A stretch of 51,918 bases of DNA from Tepidanaerobacter sp. GT38 (GCF_021991635.1 NZ_JAFFJA010000060.1:1-51918); one strand, 5' to 3'; shown: positions 29,203 through 39,233, counted from the first letter of the stretch. The notes: generated by a model not told the origin, from the sequence alone. A program made the numbers and translations.

Positions 29203-31848
29203 ATGACGAAAAAATACGTCTACAGTTTTCGCGAAGGAAATGCGTCCATGCGAAGCTTATTGGGAGGAAAAGGTGCCAATTTGGCCGAAATGGTAAATAT
29301 CGGCTTACCGGTTCCCATGGGCTTTACTGTGACTACTGAGGCCTGCTTAAAATACTACCAGGAAGGTGAAAAAATATCTGAAGAAATTCTTTCTCAGATT
29401 TTTGAAGCTCTCGAAAACCTGGAAAAGGAAATGGGCAAAAAGCTAGGTGATACCGAAGATCCCTTACTGGTATCTGTCAGGTCCGGTGCGGTCATATCAA
29501 TGCCGGGTATGATGGATACAATATTAAACTTGGGCCTCAATGATGAAAGTGTGAAAGGTTTGGCGGCAAAAACCGGTAATGATCGCTTTGCCTATGATAG
29601 CTATCGCAGATTTATTCAGATGTTTGGAAATGTAGTTATGGAAGTTGAACATAACAGGTTCGAGGCAATAATCGAATCAGTAAAAGAAAAGAAAAATATT
29701 ACTCTAGATACAGAAATGGATGCCGAAGGTTGGCAGGAAGTTATAAAGCACTTTAAGGAAAAAGTAAAAGAAGAGACAGGCAGAGAATTTCCTCAAGATC
29801 CCAAAGAACAGCTTTTGATGGCAGTAGAGGCTGTCTTTAAATCTTGGAATAATCAGAGGGCTAAGGTTTACAGAAGAATAAATAAAATACCAGATGATTT
29901 GGGAACTGCTGTAAACGTGCAGACTATGGTATTTGGAAATAAGGGCAATGATAGCGGTACCGGTGTCGCATTTACCCGTAACCCATCTACAGGAGAAAAT
30001 AAGATTTACGGTGAGTTCCTGTTAAATGCCCAGGGCGAAGACGTGGTTGCAGGTATTAGGACGCCCCAGAGCATAGACCAGCTGAAAGAAGTAATGCCCG
30101 ATGTGTATGAACAATTTATTAATGTCTCCAACTTGCTGGAGAAGCATTACAAGGACATGCAGGACATTGAATTTACTATTGAGAACGGAAAATTATATCT
30201 CCTTCAGACCCGCAATGGAAAGAGAACGGCTCAATCTGCAGTTAAGATAGCTGTGGACTTGGTAGAAGAAGGTCTTATTGACAAAAAGGAGGCCGTACTC
30301 AGGGTGCCTGCAGATCAGCTTGAAAGCCTGCTTCACCGCAGAATAGACCCTGCTGCTAAAGCAGAAGCAGCAGCAAAAGGCCTGCCGGCTTCTCCAGGAG
30401 CAGCATCAGGTATGGTAGTTTTCGATCCAGATGAAGCGGAAGCCATGGGTAAAGAAGGACAAAAGGTGATTTTGGTCAGAACAGAGACGACACCTGATGA
30501 TATCCATGGAATTGTCCTAGCCCAGGGTGTTCTGACCAGTCGCGGCGGCATGACCAGCCACGCTGCTGTTGTTGCCAGAGGTATGGGCAAGCCCTGCGTA
30601 TCCGGATGTGAAGCCGTAAGAATCGACTATGAGAAGGAAGAATTCCAGGTTGGAAATACAGTAGTTAAGAAAGGTGACATTATTTCAATAGATGGTTCTA
30701 CAGGCCAAGTTTTCATTGGTGAAGTGCCAATGATAGATCCTGAGCTTTCTAATGAATTTAATGAAATTCTAAAATGGGCAGATGAAGTAAGAGTCCTTAA
30801 GGTAAGAGCAAACGCAGACACTCCTCATGATGCAAAACTTGCCCGCGAGTTTGGTGCAGAGGGCATCGGGCTTTGCAGAACTGAGCATATGTTCATGGCC
30901 CAAGACAGACTGCCAATCGTTCAGCAAATGATTATGTCAGAAACCAAAGAAGAAAGAGAAGAGGCACTAGCTAAGCTGTTGCCCATTCAACAGGGAGATT
31001 TTGAAGGCATCTTCGAAGCCATGAGCGGATTGCCTGTAACAGTAAGACTCCTTGATCCGCCTCTGCATGAATTCTTGCCAAATGCAGAAGAACTAATAGT
31101 TGAAATCGAGAGACTAAAGAGTCAAAGCGCTTCTGAAGAATTGGCAGCTAAACAGGAGATGCTGAAAAAAGTTCGAGCACTAAGTGAAATGAACCCGATG
31201 CTTGGACTCAGGGGCTGCAGATTAGGTTTGCTCTATCCTGAAATCTATGAGATGCAGGTTAAAGCAATACTGAAAGCTGCATGCACTTTAGCAAAGCGCG
31301 GCATTAAGGCAATACCTGAAATCGAAATACCTCTAGTAGGTCATGAATTAGAGCTAAAAACCTTAAGAGAAATCGTAGAAAAGACTGCTGAAAAAGTATT
31401 CAAAGAAGAGGGAATAAGGGTTGAATACTTCATTGGAACAATGATTGAGCTTCCCAGAGCATGTCTTACTGCTGACGATATAGCTAAATCCGCAGATTTC
31501 TTCTCTTTCGGAACAAATGATTTAACACAGACTACCTTTGGGTTTAGCCGTGATGATGCCGAGGGCAAGATACTGCCACACTATCTAGAGCAGAAAATAC
31601 TCACCGATTCTCCATTTATAGTTCTAGACAGAAAAGGTGTCGGCTCATTGATGAAGATGGCAGTAGAAAAAGGTCGTCAGGAAAAAGCCGATTTAGTAGT
31701 AGGTATTTGCGGTGAACATGGTGGAGAACCAAATTCTGTAGAGTTCTGCCATATGATAAATCTCGACTTCGTCAGCTGCTCACCATATAGAGTGCCTATT
31801 GCAAGACTTGCAGCCGCTCAAGCTCAGATTAAACATCCTAGAAACTAA
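29203..31848 (+). CDS. ppdK: Pyruvate, phosphate dikinase
   Basis: PPDK interconverts pyruvate, ATP and phosphate with PEP, AMP and pyrophosphate; in anaerobes it can serve glycolysis or gluconeogenesis. The 881-residue protein has the ATP-grasp region, a swivelling domain with the phospho-accepting histidine (TSHAAVVARG, His453) next to the threonine that the regulatory protein targets (Thr451), and the PEP-binding barrel with LRGCRLGLLYPEI and catalytic cysteine in GICGEHGGEP (Cys836). Neighbours CcpN and the regulatory protein give three control layers on the PEP-pyruvate node. Confidence 0.98.
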   Translation: MTKKYVYSFREGNASMRSLLGGKGANLAEMVNIGLPVPMGFTVTTEACLKYYQEGEKISEEILSQIFEALENLEKEMGKKLGDTEDPLLVSVRSGAVISMPGMMDTILNLGLNDESVKGLAAKTGNDRFAYDSYRRFIQMFGNVVMEVEHNRFEAIIESVKEKKNITLDTEMDAEGWQEVIKHFKEKVKEETGREFPQDPKEQLLMAVEAVFKSWNNQRAKVYRRINKIPDDLGTAVNVQTMVFGNKGNDSGTGVAFTRNPSTGENKIYGEFLLNAQGEDVVAGIRTPQSIDQLKEVMPDVYEQFINVSNLLEKHYKDMQDIEFTIENGKLYLLQTRNGKRTAQSAVKIAVDLVEEGLIDKKEAVLRVPADQLESLLHRRIDPAAKAEAAAKGLPASPGAASGMVVFDPDEAEAMGKEGQKVILVRTETTPDDIHGIVLAQGVLTSRGGMTSHAAVVARGMGKPCVSGCEAVRIDYEKEEFQVGNTVVKKGDIISIDGSTGQVFIGEVPMIDPELSNEFNEILKWADEVRVLKVRANADTPHDAKLAREFGAEGIGLCRTEHMFMAQDRLPIVQQMIMSETKEEREEALAKLLPIQQGDFEGIFEAMSGLPVTVRLLDPPLHEFLPNAEELIVEIERLKSQSASEELAAKQEMLKKVRALSEMNPMLGLRGCRLGLLYPEIYEMQVKAILKAACTLAKRGIKAIPEIEIPLVGHELELKTLREIVEKTAEKVFKEEGIRVEYFIGTMIELPRACLTADDIAKSADFFSFGTNDLTQTTFGFSRDDAEGKILPHYLEQKILTDSPFIVLDRKGVGSLMKMAVEKGRQEKADLVVGICGEHGGEPNSVEFCHMINLDFVSCSPYRVPIARLAAAQAQIKHPRN

Positions 31849-31858
31849 TTATAAGCAT

Positions 31859-31897
31859 AAAAGGGTATTGTCTATTATCAAGGGACAGTACCCTTTT
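31859..31897 (+). terminator. Intrinsic terminator after ppdK
   Basis: AAGGGTATTGTC pairs with GACAGTACCCTT (one G-U) over an 11-base loop, followed by T residues. Confidence 0.9.
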
Positions 31898-31910
31898 TCA
31901 GTTTACTAAT

Positions 31911-31934
31911 GAGACGATTTTCGTCTCTTTTTTT
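31911..31934 (+). terminator. Second terminator-like hairpin after ppdK
   Basis: GAGACGA and TCGTCTC pair around a 3-base loop, followed by TTTTTTT. It backs up the ppdK terminator 14 bases upstream. Confidence 0.85.
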
Positions 31935-32013
31935 ATGATTTTAAAGGAAAAAGCAACTTATTTATAGAATATCTTTACGAATTTTAGCTGGTGTCGTTTG
32001 GAGGTGGCTGCAA

Positions 32014-33018
32014 GTGAATTTCCGCGAAAGACAAGAAGAGCTGGAAAAAAGCTATCTTTCACCGTATGCAGCCTTAAGCTCTAAAAGCAAAGGGCGGCAA
32101 AGATATGAAGACAAGTGCAGTGTCCGTACAGATTTTCAAAGAGACCGGGACAGAATACTGCATTCAAAAGCTTTTCGCCGATTAAAACATAAAACCCAGG
32201 TATTCATATCTCCCGAAGGAGACCACTACAGAACACGTCTCACCCATACTTTGGAAGTAGCGCAGATAGCGAGAACCATATCAAAAGCACTGAGATTAAA
32301 CGAAGACTTAACTGAAGCTATAGCTTTAGGGCACGATTTGGGGCATACGCCCTTTGGCCATACCGGTGAACAAGTTTTGAACGATCTAATGAAAAATGGT
32401 TTTAGGCATGAAGAGCAAAGCCTTAGAGTAGTTGATGTTTTAGAACAAGGCAAGGGCCTTAACCTAACCTGGGAAGTCAGAGACGGCATAAAAAACCATA
32501 CAACCAGAGGTAATCCCGCTACACTGGAAGGTCAGGTAGTTAAAATCTCAGATTGGATTGCATATATCAATCATGATATTGATGATGCCCAACGAGCAGG
32601 AATATTAGAACCAGAAGACCTGCCAGAAGACTTGATTAATATATTGGGAAGAAAACACGGCCAGCGCATTGATACCATGATTAAAGATGTTATTGTTACA
32701 AGCTTTGGTCAACCATTTATAAAAATGAGTGATGAGATATATGATGCAACACGAAAACTGCGAGAGTTCTTATTTAAAAATGTTTACGTAGGCTCGGCAG
32801 CAAAGGCTCAAGAAAATAAAGCCAAGATGATGTTGCGGCTTTTATTTGAACATTATACAAATCATCCTGATTCTCTGCCACCTGAATTTATAAAAATTTC
32901 AAAAGAGGAAAGTGTAGAAAGAGCAGTAGTAGACTATATAGCGGGCATGACAGATGTTTTTGCCATCAAAAAATTTCAAGATATCTATATGCCTTCATCT
33001 TGGCCTTTGGAAACCTGA
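32014..33018 (+). CDS. dgt: Deoxyguanosinetriphosphate triphosphohydrolase-like protein
   Basis: A 334-residue HD-domain phosphohydrolase of the Dgt family, which cleaves dNTPs to nucleoside and triphosphate. The metal residues are visible in HTLEVAQIART, GHDLGHTPFGHTGE and in NHDIDDAQRAG; FRRLKHKTQVF at the N-terminal side is also conserved. Substrate preference cannot be read from sequence. Start is GTG 32014 behind GGAGGTGG. It stands directly before dnaG, a usual clostridial arrangement. Confidence 0.92.
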   Translation: MNFRERQEELEKSYLSPYAALSSKSKGRQRYEDKCSVRTDFQRDRDRILHSKAFRRLKHKTQVFISPEGDHYRTRLTHTLEVAQIARTISKALRLNEDLTEAIALGHDLGHTPFGHTGEQVLNDLMKNGFRHEEQSLRVVDVLEQGKGLNLTWEVRDGIKNHTTRGNPATLEGQVVKISDWIAYINHDIDDAQRAGILEPEDLPEDLINILGRKHGQRIDTMIKDVIVTSFGQPFIKMSDEIYDATRKLREFLFKNVYVGSAAKAQENKAKMMLRLLFEHYTNHPDSLPPEFIKISKEESVERAVVDYIAGMTDVFAIKKFQDIYMPSSWPLET

Positions 33019-33126
33019 AAAAATATCACTACATTTTATGGTACAAAAAGAAGGAATAATAGGGATTGACGTAGAATAATGTTATGTAAAGTTGAGGGGG
33101 GGGTAAAGAAATACTTTCTTGCGACG

Positions 33127-33161
33127 ATAGCTCCTCATTTAGCTATGGGGAGATTTTTTTT
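33127..33161 (+). terminator. Terminator or attenuator hairpin just before dnaG
   Basis: CTCCTCAT (33131-33138) pairs perfectly (one U-G) with ATGGGGAG (33145-33152) and is followed by a run of T to 33161. An alternative helix, ATAGCT (33127-33132) with AGCTAT (33141-33146), overlaps both arms and would exclude it. The hairpin could simply end the dgt transcript, or act as a switch in the dnaG-sigA leader. Confidence 0.7.
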
Positions 33162-33178
33162 AAGGCTTGGTGGTAAGA

Positions 33179-34999
33179 TTGGGGTTTTATTCTGAAGATA
33201 TTATAAAAGAAGTACAGGATAGAGCTGATATATTAGAAGTAATATCAGAATACACATCCTTAAAAAAACGCGGCAATAGTTATATAGGTCTTTGCCCCTT
33301 TCATACTGAAAAGACTCCTTCGTTTAACGTTGATGTAGAAAAAAAGTTATTTTATTGTTTTGGGTGCGGCGTAGGTGGAAACGTATTTACATTTATTATG
33401 AATAAAGAAAACTTAAGTTTTCCCGATGCGGTAAAGTATTTAGCCGACAAATTTAACGTACCACTGCCTGAAAATATTAATAACAAATTATCCCAGGAAT
33501 TTCGGGAAAGACGCGAGTATCTTAAAATAAACCGATTAGCGGCAAAATACTTTAATTATTGCTTATTTCACACCCGTGAAGGTTATAAAGCCTTGGCTTA
33601 TATAAAAAAACGAGGATTGACACAAGATACAATTGATAATTTTTATCTCGGATATGCACCATCATCTTGGGATGGTCTTATAAAATTTTCTCGAAAATAC
33701 GGTATATCCCCGCAAACTTTGGAAAAAGTGGGCCTTGCGGTGGCACGTAAAGATAAAAAGGGATATTATGACAGATTTAGAAATAGAATAATGTTTCCTA
33801 TAGAAGATGTGACCAAAAACATTATTGGATTCGGCGGGCGAGCACTTGATGATTCAGTGCCGAAATATTTAAATTCTCCGGAAACACCGTTGTTTTCAAA
33901 AGGGGACAATTTATACGCTCTTTCCAAAATAAAAAAGGATCCCGCCTTAGATATTATCGTAGTAGAAGGATATATGGATTGCATAACACTACATCAGCAT
34001 GGGTTTAAACAAACGGTAGCTTCGCTTGGAACAGCACTTACAAAAAACCAAGCAAGACTCCTGAAAAGGTATACAGATACAGTTATACTCTCTTATGATG
34101 CCGATGAGGCAGGTCAAGCTGCAACGGAAAGAGGAATGGACATTTTAGCACAGGAAGGCCTTAAAGTAAAAATTCTAAGTTTGCCGAAAGGAAAAGACCC
34201 TGATGAAATAATAAAAGAACAGGGTGCAGAGTTTTTTCAAAAACTACTGACTGCCTCTTCTGATTTGACGAGCTACAAACTTAAAAAAGCAAGGCAAGGT
34301 ATAAATATTGGGACACCTGATGGAAAACTTGAATACATCAAAAAAGCTCTAGACATTTTAGCCGATATTGACAATGAAACGGAACTTGAAATATACATAA
34401 AAAATTTGGCGCAGGAACTTGAGCTTTCGCCTCAAGCCATTAAAAAAGAAGTCTATAGAAATAAATTGGCAAACAATGGATTAAAGTATAAAAATAGCCA
34501 AATAAGATATAATAATAAAGAATTTAAGAAAATACCTGAGGTAACAGGATTTTATAAAGCCGAGAGGAAATTGTTAAAATTAATCCTTGATGATAAATCC
34601 ATACGGAAGGAATTAGAAGATCAAATTGATGAAAGGTATTTTACAAATAGCAGAACGCAGAAAGTTGCTGAAGTCGTCTTTAAAAAGATTAATCAGGATA
34701 AGGATATAGATGTTTCTTATTTGTTTAATTTTCTAGATGAAGAAGGTCGTGACGAATTTTTATCTATAATGTCTGAACAGGTGGACGTAAAAGATCATGA
34801 CTTTATATATAGTCTTGTGACAAAAGTAAAGGAAGGCTATTTAAAGGCGGCTATTGCCAATATAAGAAAACAGCTCAGACAGGCTGAAATATTAGGAAAT
34901 AGAGGGGAGATCAACGATCTTTTGAATATTTACCAACAACTTAAATCTGAAATGGATGAATTAGTTTCACAGACTACTCCGGGGAAGGAGGGAGCATAA
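33179..34999 (+). CDS. dnaG: DNA primase
   Basis: DnaG lays RNA primers for DNA replication. The 606-residue protein has the CHC2 zinc site (CPFH, then CFGC about 26 residues on), the TOPRIM domain with VVEGYMD and SYDADEAGQAA, and a C-terminal helicase-binding region. The frame opens at 33167 (TTG GTG), but TTG 33179 gives the family-like start MGFYSEDIIKEV and has GGTGG six bases upstream; the exact start is uncertain. It joins sigA directly, forming the macromolecular synthesis operon. rpsU is here kept in a separate operon. Confidence 0.95.
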   Translation: MGFYSEDIIKEVQDRADILEVISEYTSLKKRGNSYIGLCPFHTEKTPSFNVDVEKKLFYCFGCGVGGNVFTFIMNKENLSFPDAVKYLADKFNVPLPENINNKLSQEFRERREYLKINRLAAKYFNYCLFHTREGYKALAYIKKRGLTQDTIDNFYLGYAPSSWDGLIKFSRKYGISPQTLEKVGLAVARKDKKGYYDRFRNRIMFPIEDVTKNIIGFGGRALDDSVPKYLNSPETPLFSKGDNLYALSKIKKDPALDIIVVEGYMDCITLHQHGFKQTVASLGTALTKNQARLLKRYTDTVILSYDADEAGQAATERGMDILAQEGLKVKILSLPKGKDPDEIIKEQGAEFFQKLLTASSDLTSYKLKKARQGINIGTPDGKLEYIKKALDILADIDNETELEIYIKNLAQELELSPQAIKKEVYRNKLANNGLKYKNSQIRYNNKEFKKIPEVTGFYKAERKLLKLILDDKSIRKELEDQIDERYFTNSRTQKVAEVVFKKINQDKDIDVSYLFNFLDEEGRDEFLSIMSEQVDVKDHDFIYSLVTKVKEGYLKAAIANIRKQLRQAEILGNRGEINDLLNIYQQLKSEMDELVSQTTPGKEGA

Positions 35000-36109
35000 A
35001 TGGCAAAAAAGGATATGCAAAAAAAACACACTAAAAGTTCAACACAAGATAAAATGAAAGCGGTAAAAGAACTTATCGAAAAAGGCAAAAAAACCGGTAT
35101 GCTTACTTACTCAGAAATTATGGATGCTTTAGATGAAATAGAGGATCTGGATGCCGATCAGATTGATAAGATATACGAATCCTTTGAAGAAATGGGCATT
35201 GAAGTGATAAATGATAACGAAGAAATCCCTGAAGAAGTTAACTTAGATGAAGAAATTGACCTTTCCATTCCTGAAGGGATTGCCATTGATGATCCAGTCA
35301 GGATGTATTTAAAAGAAATAGGCAAGGTTCCTCTTCTTTCCGCTGAGGAGGAAATAGAACTTTCGAAACGAATAGAGAAAGGCGATAAAGAAGCTAAGCG
35401 AAAACTTGCGGAAGCTAATCTGCGTTTGGTAGTTAGCATCGCAAAAAAATATGTAGGTAGAGGAATGCTTTTCTTGGACCTTATTCAAGAAGGCAACCTT
35501 GGTCTAATGAAGGCTGTGGAAAAATTCGATTATCGCAAAGGATACAAATTTAGCACTTACGCGACTTGGTGGATTAGACAGGCCATCACTCGGGCTATTG
35601 CAGATCAAGCAAGAACTATAAGAATTCCTGTTCACATGGTAGAAACTATTAACAAACTTATTCGCGTGCAAAGACAATTATTGCAAGAGCTTGGCCGTGA
35701 TCCGCTCCCGGAAGAAATTGCTGAAGAGATGGACTTGACCGTTGAAAAAGTTAGAGAAATAATGAAAATTGCTCAAGAACCCGTTTCCTTAGCTACGCCC
35801 ATTGGTGAGGAAGAAGACAGCTTTCTTGGAGATTTTATTCCGGATGATGAAGCATTGGCACCTGCGGATGCTGCTGCATATCTGCTTTTAAAAGAGCAGT
35901 TGGAAGATGTATTAGAGACACTTACACCGAGAGAGGAAAAAGTTTTAAGGCTCAGATTCGGCCTAGATGACGGGCGCCCCAGGACACTTGAAGAAGTTGG
36001 GCAGGTTTTTGGAGTGACGCGGGAAAGGATTAGGCAGATTGAAGCTAAAGCATTGAGAAAGCTGCGCCATCCCAGCCGCAGTAAAAAACTTAAAGATTTT
36101 CTAGAATAA
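35000..36109 (+). CDS. sigA: Primary sigma factor SigA (RpoD)
   Basis: The 369-residue vegetative sigma factor has region 1.1 (acidic N-terminus), 1.2 ([22 protein letters not shown]), 2 ([20 protein letters not shown] and [17 protein letters not shown]), 3 ([13 protein letters not shown]) and 4.2 ([23 protein letters not shown]). ATG 35000 directly follows the dnaG stop, so translation is coupled. The conserved regions 2.4 and 4.2 agree with the TTGACA/TATAAT-type promoters found in this window. Confidence 0.98.
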   Translation: MAKKDMQKKHTKSSTQDKMKAVKELIEKGKKTGMLTYSEIMDALDEIEDLDADQIDKIYESFEEMGIEVINDNEEIPEEVNLDEEIDLSIPEGIAIDDPVRMYLKEIGKVPLLSAEEEIELSKRIEKGDKEAKRKLAEANLRLVVSIAKKYVGRGMLFLDLIQEGNLGLMKAVEKFDYRKGYKFSTYATWWIRQAITRAIADQARTIRIPVHMVETINKLIRVQRQLLQELGRDPLPEEIAEEMDLTVEKVREIMKIAQEPVSLATPIGEEEDSFLGDFIPDDEALAPADAAAYLLLKEQLEDVLETLTPREEKVLRLRFGLDDGRPRTLEEVGQVFGVTRERIRQIEAKALRKLRHPSRSKKLKDFLE

Positions 36110-36112
36110 ATA

Positions 36113-36144
36113 AATAGTGGGGATTTTTCTCCACTATTTTGTTT
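36113..36144 (+). terminator. Terminator after sigA
   Basis: An 11-pair stem, AATAGTGG plus three further pairs to CCACTATT, with a TTTT loop, is followed by a T-rich tail. Confidence 0.9.
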
Positions 36145-36167
36145 AATAAAACGAGGTTGCGAAACAA

Positions 36168-36845
36168 ATGAAATTGGGGAATAGATTACAGTTGATAGCA
36201 TCAAAGATTGAAAAAGGATCTACGGTAGTAGATATAGGAACGGATCATGCTCATCTGCCTATTTATTTAGTCAATAAAGGTCTATCTAAGAAAGTTATTG
36301 CTACTGAAATACTTTCTGGACCTTTTGAAAAGGCTTGGAAAAACATAAAAAAATTTGGCTGTCAAAACTATATTGACCTGAGGCTGGGTTCAGGCCTTAA
36401 GCCCATAAAACCCGGTGAAGGTGATATAGCAGTTATAGCAGGTATGGGCGCAATTAATATTGTCCAAATTATATCTGAGTCGAGGGAGACTGCTGATTCG
36501 TTTAAAAAACTTATACTGCAACCCATGAGGAACCAGGCCAAGTTGAGAGAATTTTTACTTACGGCGGGTTATCAAATCATAGATGAAGATGTGACAATGG
36601 AAGCTAATAAATTTTATGAAGTTATAGTGGCAAAAAAGGGAATACGTAAGGCTTTTGACGAAATTGACATATTAGTTGGGCCGGTGTTAAGAAATAAAAA
36701 ATCATCTGTCATTTACGAGTATATAAACTACAGAATAAGAAAATTAGAAAATATAATAAGAGGACTAGAGATTTCTCAATCAGGTAAAAAGTTGATTTTG
36801 GAGCAAAAAAAGCATCTCGATGCCTTAAAGGAGGTCATAAGATGA
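36168..36845 (+). CDS. trmK: tRNA m1A22 methyltransferase TrmK
   Basis: TrmK methylates N1 of adenine 22 in tRNA. The 225-residue protein has the SAM-binding VVDIGTDHAHLPIYL, followed by the family block AGMGAINIVQII and the LQPMRNQAKLREFL segment, then a C-terminal coiled coil. Its stop overlaps the nif3 start (ATGA), a coupling also seen in Bacillus (yqfN-yqfO). ATG 36168 follows CGAGGTTG. Confidence 0.93.
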   Translation: MKLGNRLQLIASKIEKGSTVVDIGTDHAHLPIYLVNKGLSKKVIATEILSGPFEKAWKNIKKFGCQNYIDLRLGSGLKPIKPGEGDIAVIAGMGAINIVQIISESRETADSFKKLILQPMRNQAKLREFLLTAGYQIIDEDVTMEANKFYEVIVAKKGIRKAFDEIDILVGPVLRNKKSSVIYEYINYRIRKLENIIRGLEISQSGKKLILEQKKHLDALKEVIR

Positions 36846-37954
36846 TTTCATGTCAGACCTTAGTTCAAATATTAGAAAAATGGGCTCCTAAAAAACTTGC
36901 AATGGATTGGGACAACCCCGGCCTTGCTATAGGAGATCTTTCCGGTGAAGTCTCAAAAGTCCTATTAACACTTACAGTTACTTCTGAAACTGTAGAATTT
37001 GCAGCAAAAAACTCATGCGAAATGATAATTTCACATCATCCGCTAATTTTTAAACCGTTGAAGTCTTTAAAAAAAGATACGCCCCTTGGGAAAATTGTAT
37101 ATAAAGCAATCAAAAACGATATAGTTATTTACTCCCTACATACAAATATGGATATAGCCAGCGGTGGCATAAACGATATATTAGCTAATTTGTTAAATCT
37201 AGAGCAAATTCAGGTATTAAAGCCCACTTATCGTGAGAAGTTAAATAAGCTTGTGGTTTTTGTACCAAGAGGTTATGAAGATGCAGTAAGAAATGCCATA
37301 TGTGAAGCCGGTGCGGGCCACATAGGAAATTACAGCCACTGCACTTTTAATGCTGATGGTTTTGGCACATTTAAGCCCCTTGAAGGTACAAATCCTTTTA
37401 TCGGTGAGCTCAATAAACTGGAAAAAGCCGATGAGATTAGAATTGAAACCATTGTACCTGAAAGTCTTCTGAGAAAGGTCATAAGTGCAATGCTAAAAGT
37501 TCATCCATATGAAGAAGTAGCGTATGACATCTATCCTATAAACAATTCCGGCAAAGAATTTGGCCTCGGACGTATGGGATATGCTAGAGAACCTGTTAAA
37601 TTAAGGGAATTTTGTGAGATAGTGAAACAAAAGTTAAGCTTATCTCACATCAGGGCAGTTGGAGATTTAAATAAGAGCGTTTCTAAAATCGCCGTATGCG
37701 GAGGTGCTGGCGGTGATTTAATCTATGACGCTGCATTTTTCGGTGCTGATGTTCTGGTAACCGGCGATGTTAAATACCATGAAGCCCTTGATGCTAAGGA
37801 ATTAGGTCTTGCAGTAATTGACGCAGGCCATTTTGCCACAGAAAACATTTTGCTACCTGTGCTAAAAGAGCATCTTGAAGAGCAAACAAAACTTTTGCGC
37901 AAACAAGTGGAAATTTCCATATATAAAGACAAGGATCCTTTTGTAATAATATGA
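36842..37954 (+). CDS. Nif3-like dinuclear metal-center protein (YqfO type)
   Basis: A 370-residue protein of the DUF34/Nif3 family in its long form, with a PII-like insertion (about residues 125-235) between two halves of the metal-binding domain. Metal ligands are visible in SHHPLIF near residue 60 and in DAGHFATE near the C-terminus. Some members are reported as GTP cyclohydrolase-like or metal chaperones, but function is unsettled. It overlaps trmK by 4 bases. Confidence 0.92.
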   Translation: MISCQTLVQILEKWAPKKLAMDWDNPGLAIGDLSGEVSKVLLTLTVTSETVEFAAKNSCEMIISHHPLIFKPLKSLKKDTPLGKIVYKAIKNDIVIYSLHTNMDIASGGINDILANLLNLEQIQVLKPTYREKLNKLVVFVPRGYEDAVRNAICEAGAGHIGNYSHCTFNADGFGTFKPLEGTNPFIGELNKLEKADEIRIETIVPESLLRKVISAMLKVHPYEEVAYDIYPINNSGKEFGLGRMGYAREPVKLREFCEIVKQKLSLSHIRAVGDLNKSVSKIAVCGGAGGDLIYDAAFFGADVLVTGDVKYHEALDAKELGLAVIDAGHFATENILLPVLKEHLEEQTKLLRKQVEISIYKDKDPFVII

Positions 37955-37991
37955 GAATAGGCTTTTGTCCTGTTCTCTTTTTATTTTTTTT
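37953..37991 (+). terminator. Terminator after nif3
   Basis: GAGAATAGG pairs with CCTGTTCTC (one T-G) over a 7-base loop and is followed by a long T-rich run. The stem begins inside the nif3 stop codon. Confidence 0.9.
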
Positions 37992-38004
37992 AGGGAGTGA
38001 GACA

Positions 38005-38712
38005 ATGTTACAAGAAGAGTTGAGTAATCTTTACAAATTACAGGAAATGCAAAATAGGTTTGAGCTTTTAAAACAAAGATTAAAAAATCATCCCGAATCA
38101 AAAGACCTATATCGGCTAAAAAAAGATGCAGATGAAATGGAAACAAGGCTACAGGAAAAAAATAAACGCATACACATACTAGAAAAGGAATTACATCAGA
38201 TGGAACGAATCATAGATGATTCTTATTCTTCTATTAAACAGGTTGACCAAAGAATTTACAGCGGTCAAGTAACTACCGTTAAAGAATTAAAGATTCTTGA
38301 AGAAAAGCGCAAAACAGCACACCTAAAAGTCGAGGAATATGAGGAAAAGGCGCTTATGATAATGGAAGAATTAGACTACTTAAAAACTAGCCTTCCTCAA
38401 GAAGTGGAACTGGCAAATCAAAAGAAGGCTCAATATAAAGAAAAACAATTGAAAATCAAGCAGGAAATTGATAAAATAAAAACTGAATTAGACTTACTAC
38501 AAATACAGCTACAACAACTTGAGGCAAGTATTTCTCCGGAGCTATTAGAAAAGTTCTACAAAATAAAAAGATTTAAACGCAATCCTGTTGCGTTGATTTC
38601 TGATGGAAAATGCAGCGGATGTATGGTTGAGGTATCAGTTATGGTGGCTTTGGAAGCTAAGCAATACAAAACCATAGTCTGCTGTGAAAATTGCGGGAGA
38701 ATACTTGTGTAG
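38005..38712 (+). CDS. C4-type zinc ribbon coiled-coil protein (COG1579-like)
   Basis: A 235-residue protein. Residues from about 5 to 170 are a long heptad-rich antiparallel coiled coil; the C-terminus carries a four-cysteine zinc ribbon (CSGCMVEV and CCENCGRIL). Function is unknown; relatives are typically encoded beside nif3. The frame is open from 37951 but runs through the terminator, and ATG 38005 follows AGGGAGTGAG, so it is the start. Confidence 0.88.
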   Translation: MLQEELSNLYKLQEMQNRFELLKQRLKNHPESKDLYRLKKDADEMETRLQEKNKRIHILEKELHQMERIIDDSYSSIKQVDQRIYSGQVTTVKELKILEEKRKTAHLKVEEYEEKALMIMEELDYLKTSLPQEVELANQKKAQYKEKQLKIKQEIDKIKTELDLLQIQLQQLEASISPELLEKFYKIKRFKRNPVALISDGKCSGCMVEVSVMVALEAKQYKTIVCCENCGRILV

Positions 38713-38733
38713 CAACTAAAGATGGGAGGCCTT

Positions 38734-39156
38734 ATGAGCAAAGTTATAGTTTATACTGATGGTGCTTCCAGGGGGAATCCTGGACATGCCGGCATTGGAA
38801 TTGTGTTTGTAGATGAAAAAGGCAATGTTTTAAACGAAATTAGTGAATACATAGGAGAAACCACAAATAACATCGCTGAATACACAGCTTTAGTCACTGC
38901 TTTGAAGAATGCCCTGGAAATGAATTTTGACGAAATTGAAGTGATATCAGACAGTGAACTTATGGTCAAGCAAATAAACGGCGAATACCAAGTGAAAAAT
39001 CAGGGACTTAAACCTCTTTACACAGAAGCATGTGAATTATTGAAGGAATTTAAAAATTATACAGTAAGACATGTTAAACGAGAGCACAACCAAAAAGCCG
39101 ACGATTTAGCTAATCGTGGCATAGACGAAGCTCTTGATGAAGAGATGTATGCGTAA
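38734..39156 (+). CDS. RNase HI-family protein
   Basis: A 140-residue RNase H fold protein. Catalytic acidic residues are visible in order: VYTDGASRGNPG (Asp9), NIAEYTAL (Glu), VISDSELM (Asp), and the C-terminal REHNQKADDLAN. This is the short bacterial/archaeal RNase HI-like type without the basic handle helix of E. coli RnhA. It should cleave RNA in RNA-DNA hybrids, although some members of this group have weak or altered activity. ATG 38734 behind GGGAGG is used. rnpB follows on the same strand. Confidence 0.9.
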   Translation: MSKVIVYTDGASRGNPGHAGIGIVFVDEKGNVLNEISEYIGETTNNIAEYTALVTALKNALEMNFDEIEVISDSELMVKQINGEYQVKNQGLKPLYTEACELLKEFKNYTVRHVKREHNQKADDLANRGIDEALDEEMYA

Positions 39157-39177
39157 AAATTGCCAATCAATGTGGCC

Positions 39178-39205
39178 TTGACAATAAAGTCATATATGTT
39201 ATAAT
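39178..39205 (+). promoter_or_regulatory. Promoter of rnpB
   Basis: TTGACA at 39178-39183 and TATAAT at 39200-39205, both perfect, are separated by 16 bases. Transcription should begin near 39212, shortly before the RNase P RNA. Confidence 0.85.
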
Positions 39206-39233
39206 ACAATCCTAATAAAAAAGATATGCAATT

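Noticed and set aside
33066-33088. TTGACG with TATGTA as a dnaG promoter
   Set aside because: The spacing is only 11 bases, so it cannot be used as a normal sigma-A promoter.
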